Of a stretch of 64,000 bases of DNA, positions 51,897 through 60,582 are shown piece after piece; within the stretch, counting starts at the first letter, position 1; the number at the start of each line of letters is the position of its first letter. Source of the stretch: Paraburkholderia caffeinilytica (GTDB taxonomy: Bacteria > Pseudomonadota > Gammaproteobacteria > Burkholderiales > Burkholderiaceae). The position numbers and the translations under genes are program-made. The notes beneath the pieces were generated by a model. The model was not told the DNA's origin and did no database searches. It saw only the letters and a program-made list of their open reading frames with translations. The stretch spans positions 372,001-436,000 of the forward strand of contig NZ_CP031467.1 in NCBI RefSeq assembly GCF_003368325.1, in the 5' to 3' direction.

Positions 51897-52841
51897 ATGA
51901 GATTACCCGCATCATCATCCGTTATTGCCGATCAGGCAGCCATGCATACCGCATTCGAATCAACAGGCATGAACTGGAAAACCCCGCGCGCCAGAACGTG
52001 GCGATCACTCGCGGACATTGCCAGGGACTGGGCAATCATATGCGTTACAGTCTGGATTGCCTACCGGATAGGGGTCTGGGCAAGTATCGCTGCGATCTTC
52101 GTCATCGGCAACCGCCAGCGGGCGCTGGGTAACCTCCTGCACGAGGGCGGACACCAGAACCTGAGTAATAGCCGCGACGTGAACGACCGGATCGCCTGTG
52201 TCTTTCTTGCACCGCCACTCTTCAACGAGCTGACGCTGTACCGCCTTCAGCACGCCTGGCATCACGGTTCACTCGGCGACCCGGTTCAGGATCCGGACTA
52301 TCTTTCCAGCGTCACGCACGCGGGTGACCACTGGTTCAGCGTCTATCTACGCGTGCTGACCACGCCATCCATCTGGGCCGGCTCGATCTTCGGGCATTTC
52401 ATCAACAGGCGCCTCGCCGTGCGTCAGAAGCTCGCCATCGTCCTGTGGTGGGCCGCGTGCGAAGCACTCCTCGACATCACCATCGGAGCGCATTTCGCGC
52501 TGCTGTTTTTCGCGCTATGGATCACCGCGCGCGCGACGGTGTTCCATGCCATCACAACGTTTCGCGAAATGACCGATCACTACGGGCTCGAACCAGGCGG
52601 TATTTTTTCGTATACGCGCGACATACCGGACCACGGCCTCAGCTCCTTCATTCTGCATCCGCATCATAACGGTTATCATCTGACACACCACCTCTTTCCG
52701 CATGTCCCCTACCTCGATCTGCCCGAATTTCACGCCCATCTGAAACAGATCTCCGCGTTCAATCAACGCGCGATCATCTGCGATTCATACGTGAAAGGCA
52801 GTCGCGCCAGCGTGACGAAGTGGGGGGCGGCTCATGTCTGA
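51897..52841 (+). CDS. Membrane fatty-acid-desaturase-type di-iron enzyme
   Basis: The product of 314 aa has the three His boxes of membrane di-iron oxygenases: HEGGH (82-86), HAWHH (119-123) and HLTHHLFPH (about 260-268). Hydrophobic helices lie between them. The family includes acyl-lipid desaturases and hydroxylases of small molecules. It overlaps the permease gene by 8 bases, so both act together. This points to a small-molecule modification and transport pair rather than lipid desaturation, but that is inference. ACAAGGAG precedes the ATG. Confidence 0.85.
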   Translation: MRLPASSSVIADQAAMHTAFESTGMNWKTPRARTWRSLADIARDWAIICVTVWIAYRIGVWASIAAIFVIGNRQRALGNLLHEGGHQNLSNSRDVNDRIACVFLAPPLFNELTLYRLQHAWHHGSLGDPVQDPDYLSSVTHAGDHWFSVYLRVLTTPSIWAGSIFGHFINRRLAVRQKLAIVLWWAACEALLDITIGAHFALLFFALWITARATVFHAITTFREMTDHYGLEPGGIFSYTRDIPDHGLSSFILHPHHNGYHLTHHLFPHVPYLDLPEFHAHLKQISAFNQRAIICDSYVKGSRASVTKWGAAHV

Positions 52842-54081
52842 CCGCACACTGAAGACGGTTCAGGTTGCAAGCCTTCTGGTTTCCACAAGTTGCGGTACGG
52901 GATTTCTCCTTGGCACCGGCGAACTCGCGCTTCGCGGGGGGATGGTGGGCTGTGTTTATGCAATCGCCAGCGCATTTGGCCTCGTTGCCCTCGCCGGATG
53001 CGCACGCGGCCTTTCGATAACGAGGCAATCCATCTGGGCCAAGCTTAACCAGATCTATGGCGCCTCAGTCGGCAGCACAGTGGCGTTGCTGTCCCTTGTC
53101 TGGATGACCGGCGTGCTCGCTGCACAGATTCGGGGTGGAACGGCAATACTGAGACTGGCAGGCATCGGTCCGACTTCCGCGCTCCTGCTCGTCGATTTGT
53201 TATTTATCTATCTTTCGACATTGCGACTGTCGTGGCTTGCCGCAGGATTCGCGATCTGCATGCTCGCATGCAACGTCGTGCTCGTGCGCACGCTGCTCCT
53301 GACCGATGGGCTGGACGTGTGGCTGCATGCCCCCGTCCAGTTTCTGAATGGACTTCAGGGCGCGACGCTGGACCATACAGGATTCACCGTCGCCTCGGTC
53401 GTGCTCATGGTCATCTGTGGTGCAGACTATCAGCAGTTTGCACTCGCAGCGCGCACGCCCATAATGGCGCGAAACGGCTGTCTCCTGGCCGCAGGATTCG
53501 TGCTCCTGATCGGCTTCCTGCCCGCATCCGCGGTTATCGCAGCCTCCCCCGTCTGGCATCTACAGCGCCTCGCCGACCCCGTGCAGGTCATTCCCGTTGT
53601 GCTGATGCACACACTCTCCGGATATTCGGCGAATACGGTAAGGACGGTCGTCATCGTGATTTTGCTCACAACGGCCCTTGGTGCTGGCTGCTCGATTCTG
53701 AGAGCGATGACCGACGCCACCGCCTCTCTCGGTCCGCATTCTGCAGCCCGGCCCATCTGGTCGCGACTCGTGCCGATCGCCCTTGGCACGATCGTCGCCA
53801 TTCGCGGCCAGAGTCTGGTAGACATGATGGTCGATCTGAACATGGTCTACATAACCGCCGTCGGCCCGCTCATGGGCTTCACATTGCTCAACCGTCGCAT
53901 TTCCGACAGATGCGCCAACGCGACGCTGGCGATTGGTGGAGGCATAGCAATCGCGATCTACTTCGCGCGGTGGACTGGCCTGACGACGGTCCCCGAGGAC
54001 AATCCGCTGACCGTTTCCTTTCTTCCCATGGTCGTGATTGCCGTATTGCTGTGGCGCCGCTCAACTGCCGTGGATTCCTGA
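52834..54081 (+). CDS. LeuT-fold solute permease, NRAMP/cytosine-permease-like
   Basis: The product of 415 aa has about 11 membrane helices. The N-terminal part reads STSCGTGFLLGTGELALRGG (parts CGTGFLLGTGELAL, about 20-33), a Gly-rich unwound first helix as in LeuT-fold carriers. It has no obvious Nramp metal motif (DPGN). The substrate is unknown; the fused operon with the desaturase suggests import or export of its substrate or product. It overlaps the upstream gene by ATGTCTGA. Confidence 0.65.
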   Translation: MSDRTLKTVQVASLLVSTSCGTGFLLGTGELALRGGMVGCVYAIASAFGLVALAGCARGLSITRQSIWAKLNQIYGASVGSTVALLSLVWMTGVLAAQIRGGTAILRLAGIGPTSALLLVDLLFIYLSTLRLSWLAAGFAICMLACNVVLVRTLLLTDGLDVWLHAPVQFLNGLQGATLDHTGFTVASVVLMVICGADYQQFALAARTPIMARNGCLLAAGFVLLIGFLPASAVIAASPVWHLQRLADPVQVIPVVLMHTLSGYSANTVRTVVIVILLTTALGAGCSILRAMTDATASLGPHSAARPIWSRLVPIALGTIVAIRGQSLVDMMVDLNMVYITAVGPLMGFTLLNRRISDRCANATLAIGGGIAIAIYFARWTGLTTVPEDNPLTVSFLPMVVIAVLLWRRSTAVDS

Positions 54082-54388
54082 CAGACAATAGTGCTGCACC
54101 GCCCGAATACACTACGCTCTCATCCAAAACCGCCGCGTCGGTGTGGCTTGTCACGATTTGATATCGCATTACTTGAATACCGAATTGCCCGTGGCCGGAA
54201 CTTGGGGGACGCTAACGTGCAAGGATTCTGATTCGACGAGAACCTATCTGTTGACGACCGTCATTAAAACCGTTGATGGTCCCCGCACTTTCCCTATATC
54301 GTCACGATTTGTAGTCAAGTCGTCTGCGTCAACGCGTGAATTCTTTCGTTCCTTGAATCGTGGTGCCGATCGAGCCCCCTGTTGCGGC
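54082..54388. other. Intergenic region without recognised features
   Basis: These 307 bases lie between the permease stop and the convergent ArgP-like gene. I see no gene and no clear hairpin terminator. Base composition is lower in GC than the flanking genes. Confidence 0.5.
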
Positions 54389-55315
54389 TCATCGATCTCC
54401 ACTAGCATGATGGCGAGGTGATCCAGATGTCAGTTGATTCAGTGCCTCGCGAGCGTGATGCAATATCAACTCGCTAATCTGTCGCATGTTTGGCGGCGCC
54501 TCCTCCCAGTGATGCCAATACAGACTCACCGCGATCCTGTGTTGCGGCGCCAGCGAGATCACCTCACCTGCGTCAATCAATGACTGTATCTGCATGGATG
54601 GCACCAGTCCATATCCGACGCCAGCCCGGATTGCCATCAGCAACGCAATCGGAGACGGGAAAAAGTGTGCCGCGTATCCGTTTACGGGGAACCCAAGCAC
54701 GCGTTCAAGAAAGACAGCATGCAACCCGTCTTTTCGATTAAAGAGCACTGCGGGCGCAGCGAGAATGTTGCGCAACGTGACCCCCTCAGCAAAACAAGCC
54801 TCGGCAAAATCAGGCGTCGCGACACATTCATACTCCATCTCGCCAATTGCTTCCGCCACAAACCCCGTAGGCGCGGTGCTCGCCGTTGACACACACCCCA
54901 TCGCCTCGCCGCGCGTCAGCACCGACAGAGTGTAATCCTGGTCATCCACGAGCAATTCGAGTGAGCAAATGTCTTTTGCTATGGCGCACGCGACCGGCTC
55001 AAACCAGGTCGCTAGCGAATCCGCATTAACTGCGATTGCGATCCTCGCCCTCCCTCTTTCCGCTGGCTTGATCCGATGCAAGGTATCCGCTTCAAGTAGC
55101 TGTAGCGCTTGAACATGGCGCAACACTATTTCTCCCGCGGGGGTCGGCATCATGCCATCTCGAACAAGTAACGGGGTACCAAATGCCTCTTCGAGTGCAA
55201 TGATCCGCTGCGACACAGCTCCCCGAGTGACGTTCAACACATGGGCGGCACGACCGAAGTGTCGAGTTTCGGCAACGACGGCAAACGTTTCGAGTTGCTG
55301 TCTGTCAAAATTCAT
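54389..55315 (-). CDS. LysR-family regulator, ArgP/LysG-like
   Basis: The product of 308 aa starts MNFDRQQLETFAVVAETRHF, with the helix-turn-helix AHVLNVTRGAVSQRIIALEE (parts LNVTRGAVSQRI, about 27-38). The effector domain has the ArgP-like blocks VNADSLATWFEP (about 98-109), GCVSTAS and GVGYGLVPSMQI (about 245-256). ArgP proteins sense lysine or arginine and control exporters such as LysE. No lysE is nearby. Upstream on the same strand lies a decayed second copy of a similar gene. No neighbour is divergent from it, so its target is unknown. Confidence 0.82.
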   Translation of the reverse strand: MNFDRQQLETFAVVAETRHFGRAAHVLNVTRGAVSQRIIALEEAFGTPLLVRDGMMPTPAGEIVLRHVQALQLLEADTLHRIKPAERGRARIAIAVNADSLATWFEPVACAIAKDICSLELLVDDQDYTLSVLTRGEAMGCVSTASTAPTGFVAEAIGEMEYECVATPDFAEACFAEGVTLRNILAAPAVLFNRKDGLHAVFLERVLGFPVNGYAAHFFPSPIALLMAIRAGVGYGLVPSMQIQSLIDAGEVISLAPQHRIAVSLYWHHWEEAPPNMRQISELILHHAREALNQLTSGSPRHHASGDR

Positions 55316-56396
55316 ATCGCTCGGCTATTAGAGAAAATCGCCACCTGTTGCCGCCCATCTTCTCTGTCATAAATTCATGATCAGAGATTTAGCAATCGAA
55401 GGCTCAGCTGAAAATTTATCGCACCATGCTGTCTAAATACCGGCATCGTTTAGGCTGTATTTCAGCATAACCAGCGTTGCAGAGCATGGCCAATACAAAA
55501 TATTGGGACGCGCACAAGACATTCGTATCAGGTTCTTCAAGGCTTTAAGCGTCAGTAGCTGATATTTAATACAACGAAGTCCTGCATGTGTGGCGTGTCG
55601 ATTGCAAACCCACGAAGCGCTGCGGTAAATCTTCGAGAGCGCTGAACGCCTCATGAACCTCCCGTCCAAGGTACAGCGCTTCCCAAAGCGCCTCCCCGAA
55701 CTTGATCGGCTGCGCGCCTCAAACACGATCGTCGAAAACCAGTCCCCGACCGAGCGGCGGCTGCAGCTTATGCGCAATGCGCCTAGACACTCCTCAAGGA
55801 CCGTGACTCGGCGTGAAGCCGCCCCACGCGAGATGTTCAGGGGAGCATCAGCGCATGCGAAATGTCGATATTCCACCACCTCAGCGAACGTCTCCAGCTG
55901 CAGCATGTTCAACATTGCACCCTCCCTCCAGAAACGCGCCTCAAATTGCGCGCGACTCCAAAGTCGACCTAATCGCTTGATCGGCTGCGACCACGCCTAT
56001 ACAGGCCCTTGGCGGCGGCAATTTCATCGAGAATAGCGCCATTAGTTGTTTCCCCCGATGTCCGCACGAGTTACGTAATTCCTGCCCTTCGTGGTCCCCC
56101 GCCAAGCTTCAGCCAGATGCCATGATCAGCCGCATATACTGGGTTTCTGCAGTCGTCGCAACTGCGAGTGATCTATTCCTCCCTCTGCGGAGTCGAATAG
56201 CCTCCACTGCGGCTAAATTCACATTCGGAAACGCAACTTTCATTCTTCATTTACTACAGAAATTTAAATTACAACGTCCTTCCTCCCCCGGGCCAAGCGG
56301 TGTAGCGGTCCAAGCTTTCTAAGCGTCATTGCGCCGTGAGAAGTCTCTCCTCAGATGTTCCGCGCCCAGTCTCAACCGCATCCACTCGGCGCTCTA
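55316..56396. other. 1.1-kb decayed region
   Basis: No intact gene lies here. The stretch holds a broken LysR-like gene (55433-55915) and has a lower GC content than the backbone. It also contains long A/T-rich tracts near 56220-56280. This looks like gene decay in an accessory segment. Confidence 0.5.
55433..55915 (-). pseudogene. Decayed ArgP-like LysR regulator
   Basis: The first 45 codons (LQLETFAEVVEYRHFACADAPL, parts LQLETFAEVVEYRHF; then LNISRGAASRRVTVLEE) align closely with the N-terminus of the adjacent intact ArgP-like protein (LETFAVVAETRHF, LNVTRGAVSQRIIALEE). After LEECLGA the frame is lost. Another frame continues with LQPPLGRGLVFDDRV and EALYLGREVHEAFSALEDL, so at least one frameshift is present. 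The effector domain cannot be followed. Confidence 0.6.
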
Positions 56397-57107
56397 TTAG
56401 GTTCTGCCATTGAGGGGGCGCAAGCTTTCGTCGAAGTTGTCAAGACTTGGAAATGAAAGAGGTGGCTCCATCGCAAGAGACGATAGACGGTTTCGCCACG
56501 CAGCCAGATATTCGAGCCGCACTTCGTTCGCAACGTAAGGGACGTGCCAGGCAACGAAGGGCTCCAGCACATCGAGTCCGATATACGCGAGCGTCCCCTG
56601 CAACAGCGGTCGCAGCATTCCTTCGAGTGGCCCGTGTATACCGTCGCTTGCAAACATGCGGGCCTGCCCACCCAGAGTCAGACTCACGATTGCACGCTTC
56701 CCACGGAGACCTCCGCGATCATAGAATCGCATACCACCATATACGGGACCAGAGACGAGAATCCGATCAATCCACCCCTTCAGAATCGCCGGAGTCGAGA
56801 ACCAGAACAACGGAAAATTCAGAATGAGCAGGTCACATCGCATGAGCTTTTCGAGCTCCACCTTGATGTCAGAGCGGATGGTGCCATTGGCAAAGCCATG
56901 GCGTTGTTCGAGCGCATAGACGCAGTAACCGGCATTGGCTCGTGTTCCGAAGTCATCGGCGGATGCAACGGGATTGAAGCCCATAGCGTAGAGATCCGAA
57001 ACCTCAACCTCGTTTCCAGCATCTCTAAGCACATTCACGGCCGTTGTCTTGAGTGCAGCGCAGAACGACTGAGGTTCAGGATGAGCATGAACGACTAAAA
57101 CTTTCAT
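56397..57107 (-). CDS. NAD(P)H quinone reductase, flavodoxin-2 fold
   Basis: The product of 236 aa has the start VLVVHAHPEPQSF (about 3-15), a phosphate-binding loop typical of the NQO1/MdaB/KefF family. LLILNFPLFWFSTPAILKGWIDRI (parts FPLFWFSTPAILKGW, about 98-112) and SLTLGGQARMF follow. These FMN or FAD enzymes reduce quinones or nitro compounds by two electrons. It is divergent from a GlxA-type regulator gene 267 bases away. This pairing suggests induction by electrophiles. Confidence 0.85.
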   Translation of the reverse strand: MKVLVVHAHPEPQSFCAALKTTAVNVLRDAGNEVEVSDLYAMGFNPVASADDFGTRANAGYCVYALEQRHGFANGTIRSDIKVELEKLMRCDLLILNFPLFWFSTPAILKGWIDRILVSGPVYGGMRFYDRGGLRGKRAIVSLTLGGQARMFASDGIHGPLEGMLRPLLQGTLAYIGLDVLEPFVAWHVPYVANEVRLEYLAAWRNRLSSLAMEPPLSFPSLDNFDESLRPLNGRT

Positions 57108-57374
57108 GGAAGCAAGCCTCTTGGCCGAAAAGGTTCGGTTAAGAAAGTAACGAGCGCCGTCTCGTGTGCAGAACGCTGACGGTCAACCCGGCATTCCAAA
57201 AACCACACAAAATGAGTACAACGTATGGGTCGAAATCTCGACAGCCGCGCAGCACACGCGCGGCAACTTGCGTTGTTCGTTCGACAACTAGTTGATGGTC
57301 CCGTATCGAAAGTTTCGTCGCGCGGCGAGTTCCTGTAAATTGGCGAAAATGACGATTATTTTGCGAAATCTGAC

Positions 57375-58358
57375 ATGCACCGCGCAGCCATCCTCGCGTA
57401 TGACAATTGCTACGCCTTTAGTTTAGGCGGATTCGCCGACATACTTCAGGTCGCGAATTCGCACTTAAAAAAGCAAAACGGAGGAGTTGGCGACCGGTAC
57501 GAGTGGCATTTCGTTTCGCAGCACGGAGGGCCGGTCAGGACCAGCAACGGTCTTGAAGTGAGCACGCAACCGATCCCGTCCCGGCAACGGTTCGACCTGG
57601 TTTTCGTCCCGAGTGCGCACTATGCGGGACAAAAGGCATTTGACAAGCTGTTGGCAAGCCAGTCAATGGCATGCGACTGGCTGATTACCCAGTGGAACGC
57701 AGGTGCGTGCATCGCGGCAAACTGCACTGGCACCTTCATTCTGGCCAAGACTGGGCTACTAGACGGGCGGACCGCGACGACAACATGGTGGCTTGCCGAT
57801 CAGTTTCGCGCCAAGTTTTCTCGCGTGGATCTTAAGGTCGAACCCGTCATCACCGAGGTCGATCGCCTAATTTGCGCAGGCGCATCAGCATCCTATCTGC
57901 TGCAAACCATCCACATCGTCGAGCGTCTCTCCGGCCCAACGATCGCATCGCTATGCGCGAAGACCATGCTGGTAGACGTCAGCCAAACCAAGCAACCACC
58001 CTACCTTCCCCTCCTTGCTGAGAAAGCTCACGGTGATTCGCTGGTTCATCGTGCTCAGCACCAGTTGCAGAAGAACATGATGAAAGCGGTTCGGATATCG
58101 ACGCTCGCAACCGAGCTCGGCGTAAGCGAGCGTACCCTAATCCGGCGGTTTCAGGCTGCGCTGGACCAAACACCACTTCGCTATTTGCAGAGCCTGCGGA
58201 TCGAGGCGGCGCGTGGTCTGTTCGAAGCTAGCGACCTCAGTATCGAGGAGGTTGCCGTCAAGGTTGGCTACAGCGACGCGAGTTCCTTCTGCAGATTGTT
58301 CAAGGAGCGGGTCGGGCTCAGCCCGGGCGCATACCGAGGACGCTTTCGAACACCTTGA
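57375..58358 (+). CDS. GlxA-type AraC-family regulator
   Basis: The product of 327 aa has an N-terminal DJ-1/PfpI-like domain (AAILAYDNCYAFSLGGFAD, parts AILAYDNCYAFSL, about 4-16; GACIAANCTGTFILA with the nucleophile-site Cys, about 113-127). The C-terminal AraC double HTH has SERTLIRRFQAALDQTPLRYLQSLRI (parts SERTLIRRFQ, TPLRYLQSLR) and VGYSDASSFCRLFKE. It is divergent from the quinone reductase gene, which it may control. Confidence 0.85.
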   Translation: MHRAAILAYDNCYAFSLGGFADILQVANSHLKKQNGGVGDRYEWHFVSQHGGPVRTSNGLEVSTQPIPSRQRFDLVFVPSAHYAGQKAFDKLLASQSMACDWLITQWNAGACIAANCTGTFILAKTGLLDGRTATTTWWLADQFRAKFSRVDLKVEPVITEVDRLICAGASASYLLQTIHIVERLSGPTIASLCAKTMLVDVSQTKQPPYLPLLAEKAHGDSLVHRAQHQLQKNMMKAVRISTLATELGVSERTLIRRFQAALDQTPLRYLQSLRIEAARGLFEASDLSIEEVAVKVGYSDASSFCRLFKERVGLSPGAYRGRFRTP

Positions 58359-58680
58359 CCTGCCCGCTCCACTCTGTCCAGCAGCTCGAGTCCTTCACTC
58401 CGTTGAACGGCATTCTGGCCTTGGAATCGCAAAGAGTTGAACCAGAGCGATCCCACATTAAGGCACTGCGTGAGCAGGATCTCGTTAGCAAACGAGCGTT
58501 TGAGCGCAGGGCCGTTGACAATATTAACGGCGACGCGCGAGAAGCCTGCTTCATGAATCAACTCGCCGATCACGAACGCTCGAACGAATGACAACTGGCG
58601 AGCACCTTGTGCACTTGCACTAAATTCCGCTGCGAGTATTACAAGTGTATTCACGCCCATCAAAAAGGGAAGAGCATCGC
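58340..58680 (-). pseudogene. Probable aldehyde dehydrogenase remnant
   Basis: On the minus strand the frame reads LMGVNTLVILAAEFSASA, then ELIHEAGFSRVAVNIVNGPA, then a gap and FQGQNAVQRSEGLELLDRVERA. These three pieces follow the order of aldehyde dehydrogenases (AGNTVVLKPAE; ELIHEAGLPPGVVNIVNG; NQGQxC...YDEFLDRVVERA). The middle part and the catalytic Cys region are deleted or changed. The piece is next to the IS630 insertion. The identification rests on local pattern only. Confidence 0.4.
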
Positions 58681-58797
58681 CGTGAAAACCCGTATTGCAC
58701 CCATTGTCGCGAAGCATTCTCCGACCATCTACACCTGCGTCGCTTTGATTCCTTCTGGTAGTGGCACGATGCGCCTGCAGCGCTCTTCGACGCTTGT

Positions 58798-59895
58798 CTA
58801 GTGTTCCGTCCCAGAAATAACTTTGCATAGCCGAGCCACTTTCTGGAGAATTGAATCGGCAGTCGCGGTCCATACGAACGGCCGGCCGTGTTGGTTGTAC
58901 TGCTCGATATACCGCTCGATGCGGGTAACGAGCTGGCGCACGTTCTTGAACGACCCTCGACGGATCGCCTGCTGCGTAATCAGGCCAAACCAGCGTTCAA
59001 CCTGATTCAGCCAGCTTGAGTAGGTCGGAGTGAAGTGCATGTGGTAGCGGGTATGCCTGGCCAGCCACGCTCTGACCTTCGGATGCTTGTGTGTCGCGTA
59101 GTTGTCGACGATCAGATGCACATCGAGATCAGCGGGCACCGCCTGGTCCACATGCTTGAGAAACGCCAGAAATTCCTAGTGTCGGTGGCGCGGCTTACAT
59201 TGCGCAATGACTTCCCCCGTTGCCGTATTGAGCGCGGCGAACAGAGTAGTGGTGCCATGCCGGACGTAATCATGCGTCACTCCCTCGAGATAACCGAGCC
59301 CCATCGGCAACATCGGCTGCGTACGCTCGAGCGCCTGGCACTGGCTCTTCTCGTCGACGCACAGCACCAGGGCATTGGTCGGCGGGCTCAGGTACAGCCC
59401 GACAATATCGCGCACCTTCTCTACGAAGTAGGGATCGTTAGACAGCTTGAAGCTTTTTGAACGATGGGGCTGTACACCGAACAACGACAGATATCGGGCC
59501 ACCGAACTCTTCGAAATCCCTGTCTGCGCAGCAGCGGACCGCACGCTCCAGTGCGTTGCCCCGTCCGGCTTCTCATGCAGTATCCTCGCCAGAAGTTCCG
59601 CTACCGCTCCATCGTCATGTGTGCGAGGCCGGCCTGGACGCACCTCATCATGCAGGCCGGCAAGCCCCTGCGCGACAAACCGCTTCTTCCAGTGCGTGAT
59701 CGCCGGCGGCGTCACTTCGCACTGCGTTGAAATGACCTGACTCGTATGACCGTCAGCGGCCATCAAAACAATTTTTGCCCGGCGCACCAGAGAGTGAGGC
59801 AGCGAACGCGAGCGGCTCATTGACAGCAATTGTTCTCGCTCCAGCTCAGACACGACAACCTCGATTCCTTTGCGTCCCATGATCGCCTCCTGCAC
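58798..59895 (-). pseudogene. IS630-family transposase with one in-frame stop
   Basis: The transposase reads as two pieces in the same frame. Residues 1-239 hold an HTH ([21 protein letters not shown], parts [14 protein letters not shown]) and the first catalytic Asp in [16 protein letters not shown] at 59176-59178 interrupts it, and the frame goes on with EFLAFLKHVDQ, the second Asp in LIVDNYATHKH and the Glu in SSWLNQVERWF. CAG to TAG would explain the break. All three DDE residues remain. The final stop codon TAG uses the TA target duplication. Confidence 0.85.
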
Positions 59896-59955
59896 ACCGT
59901 GACTCGATCATAGAACAATCTGGACTTATGCAAAGTTATTTCTGGGACGGAACAC
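58801..59955 (-). mobile_element. IS630-family insertion sequence
   Basis: The element is 1155 bp with perfect 29-bp terminal inverted repeats at 58801-58829 (beginning GTGTTCCGTCCCAG) and 59927-59955. It is flanked by TA dinucleotides (58799-58800 and 59956-59957), the IS630 target duplication. The transposase is split by a nonsense codon, so this copy may be inactive unless suppressed or helped in trans. It inserted beside the aldehyde dehydrogenase remnant. Confidence 0.92.
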
Positions 59956-60582
59956 TAGAGAATTCTCAACGGCCCTCACACGACGCTTACCGCGAAGCAT
60001 CAACTTCACCCTTTTTCTGGATGCCGAGAATTCGAAGGTTCTGCTGCATTTCCGCAAGACGCTCGTGCCCCATGCGCTAAATAATCGGCAAACAAAAGGG
60101 TACTCAACGAGTCAACGCTTCTCAGCCCGACAAGACAACACAATCAGCGAGACATTGAAACCCGACGCCGGACAAAGCAAATTGCGCCGAACAGAGGCAG
60201 AGGGTCTATTGCGAAACCTGCTGAGAAGCTCGCTCTCGAGTGGTGACGTTCTGCTCGCGCATCCGGCGTGCGTCGTCGGGAACTGGCGAACAGTTTCATT
60301 AGGATCTGCATCTTCTCCAGGTGAAAACAACGTCCACGACGCAGAGCAAATCTTTCGCGAGTTTGGGCGCCCCATGCTCGCCCAGGCCGCAAAGGGTTGA
60401 CGTGAGCAACATTACACCCGGCACCGTGCAAATGTCGACGCTCACCGTGTCGCGTCGGATGCAGTCGACAAAGCAAGTGGGTTTTTCTTGAGCAATCGAG
60501 CAGTTCCCCTGGTTGGAACTCGTGCCACGACAGAAATCATCACATAACTATGCGCGCCTTGAGCGCGCAAGGAGACAGGAGC
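59956..60582. other. Intergenic region right of the IS element
   Basis: These 627 bases hold no convincing gene; the open frame at 60065-60400 lacks a ribosome site and family resemblance. The stretch may be decayed coding DNA. It should contain the promoter of the MFS gene at 60583. Confidence 0.4.

Noticed and set aside
60065..60400. Open frame of 111 codons right of the IS element
   Set aside because: No ribosome site or family match; amino-acid composition is unremarkable.
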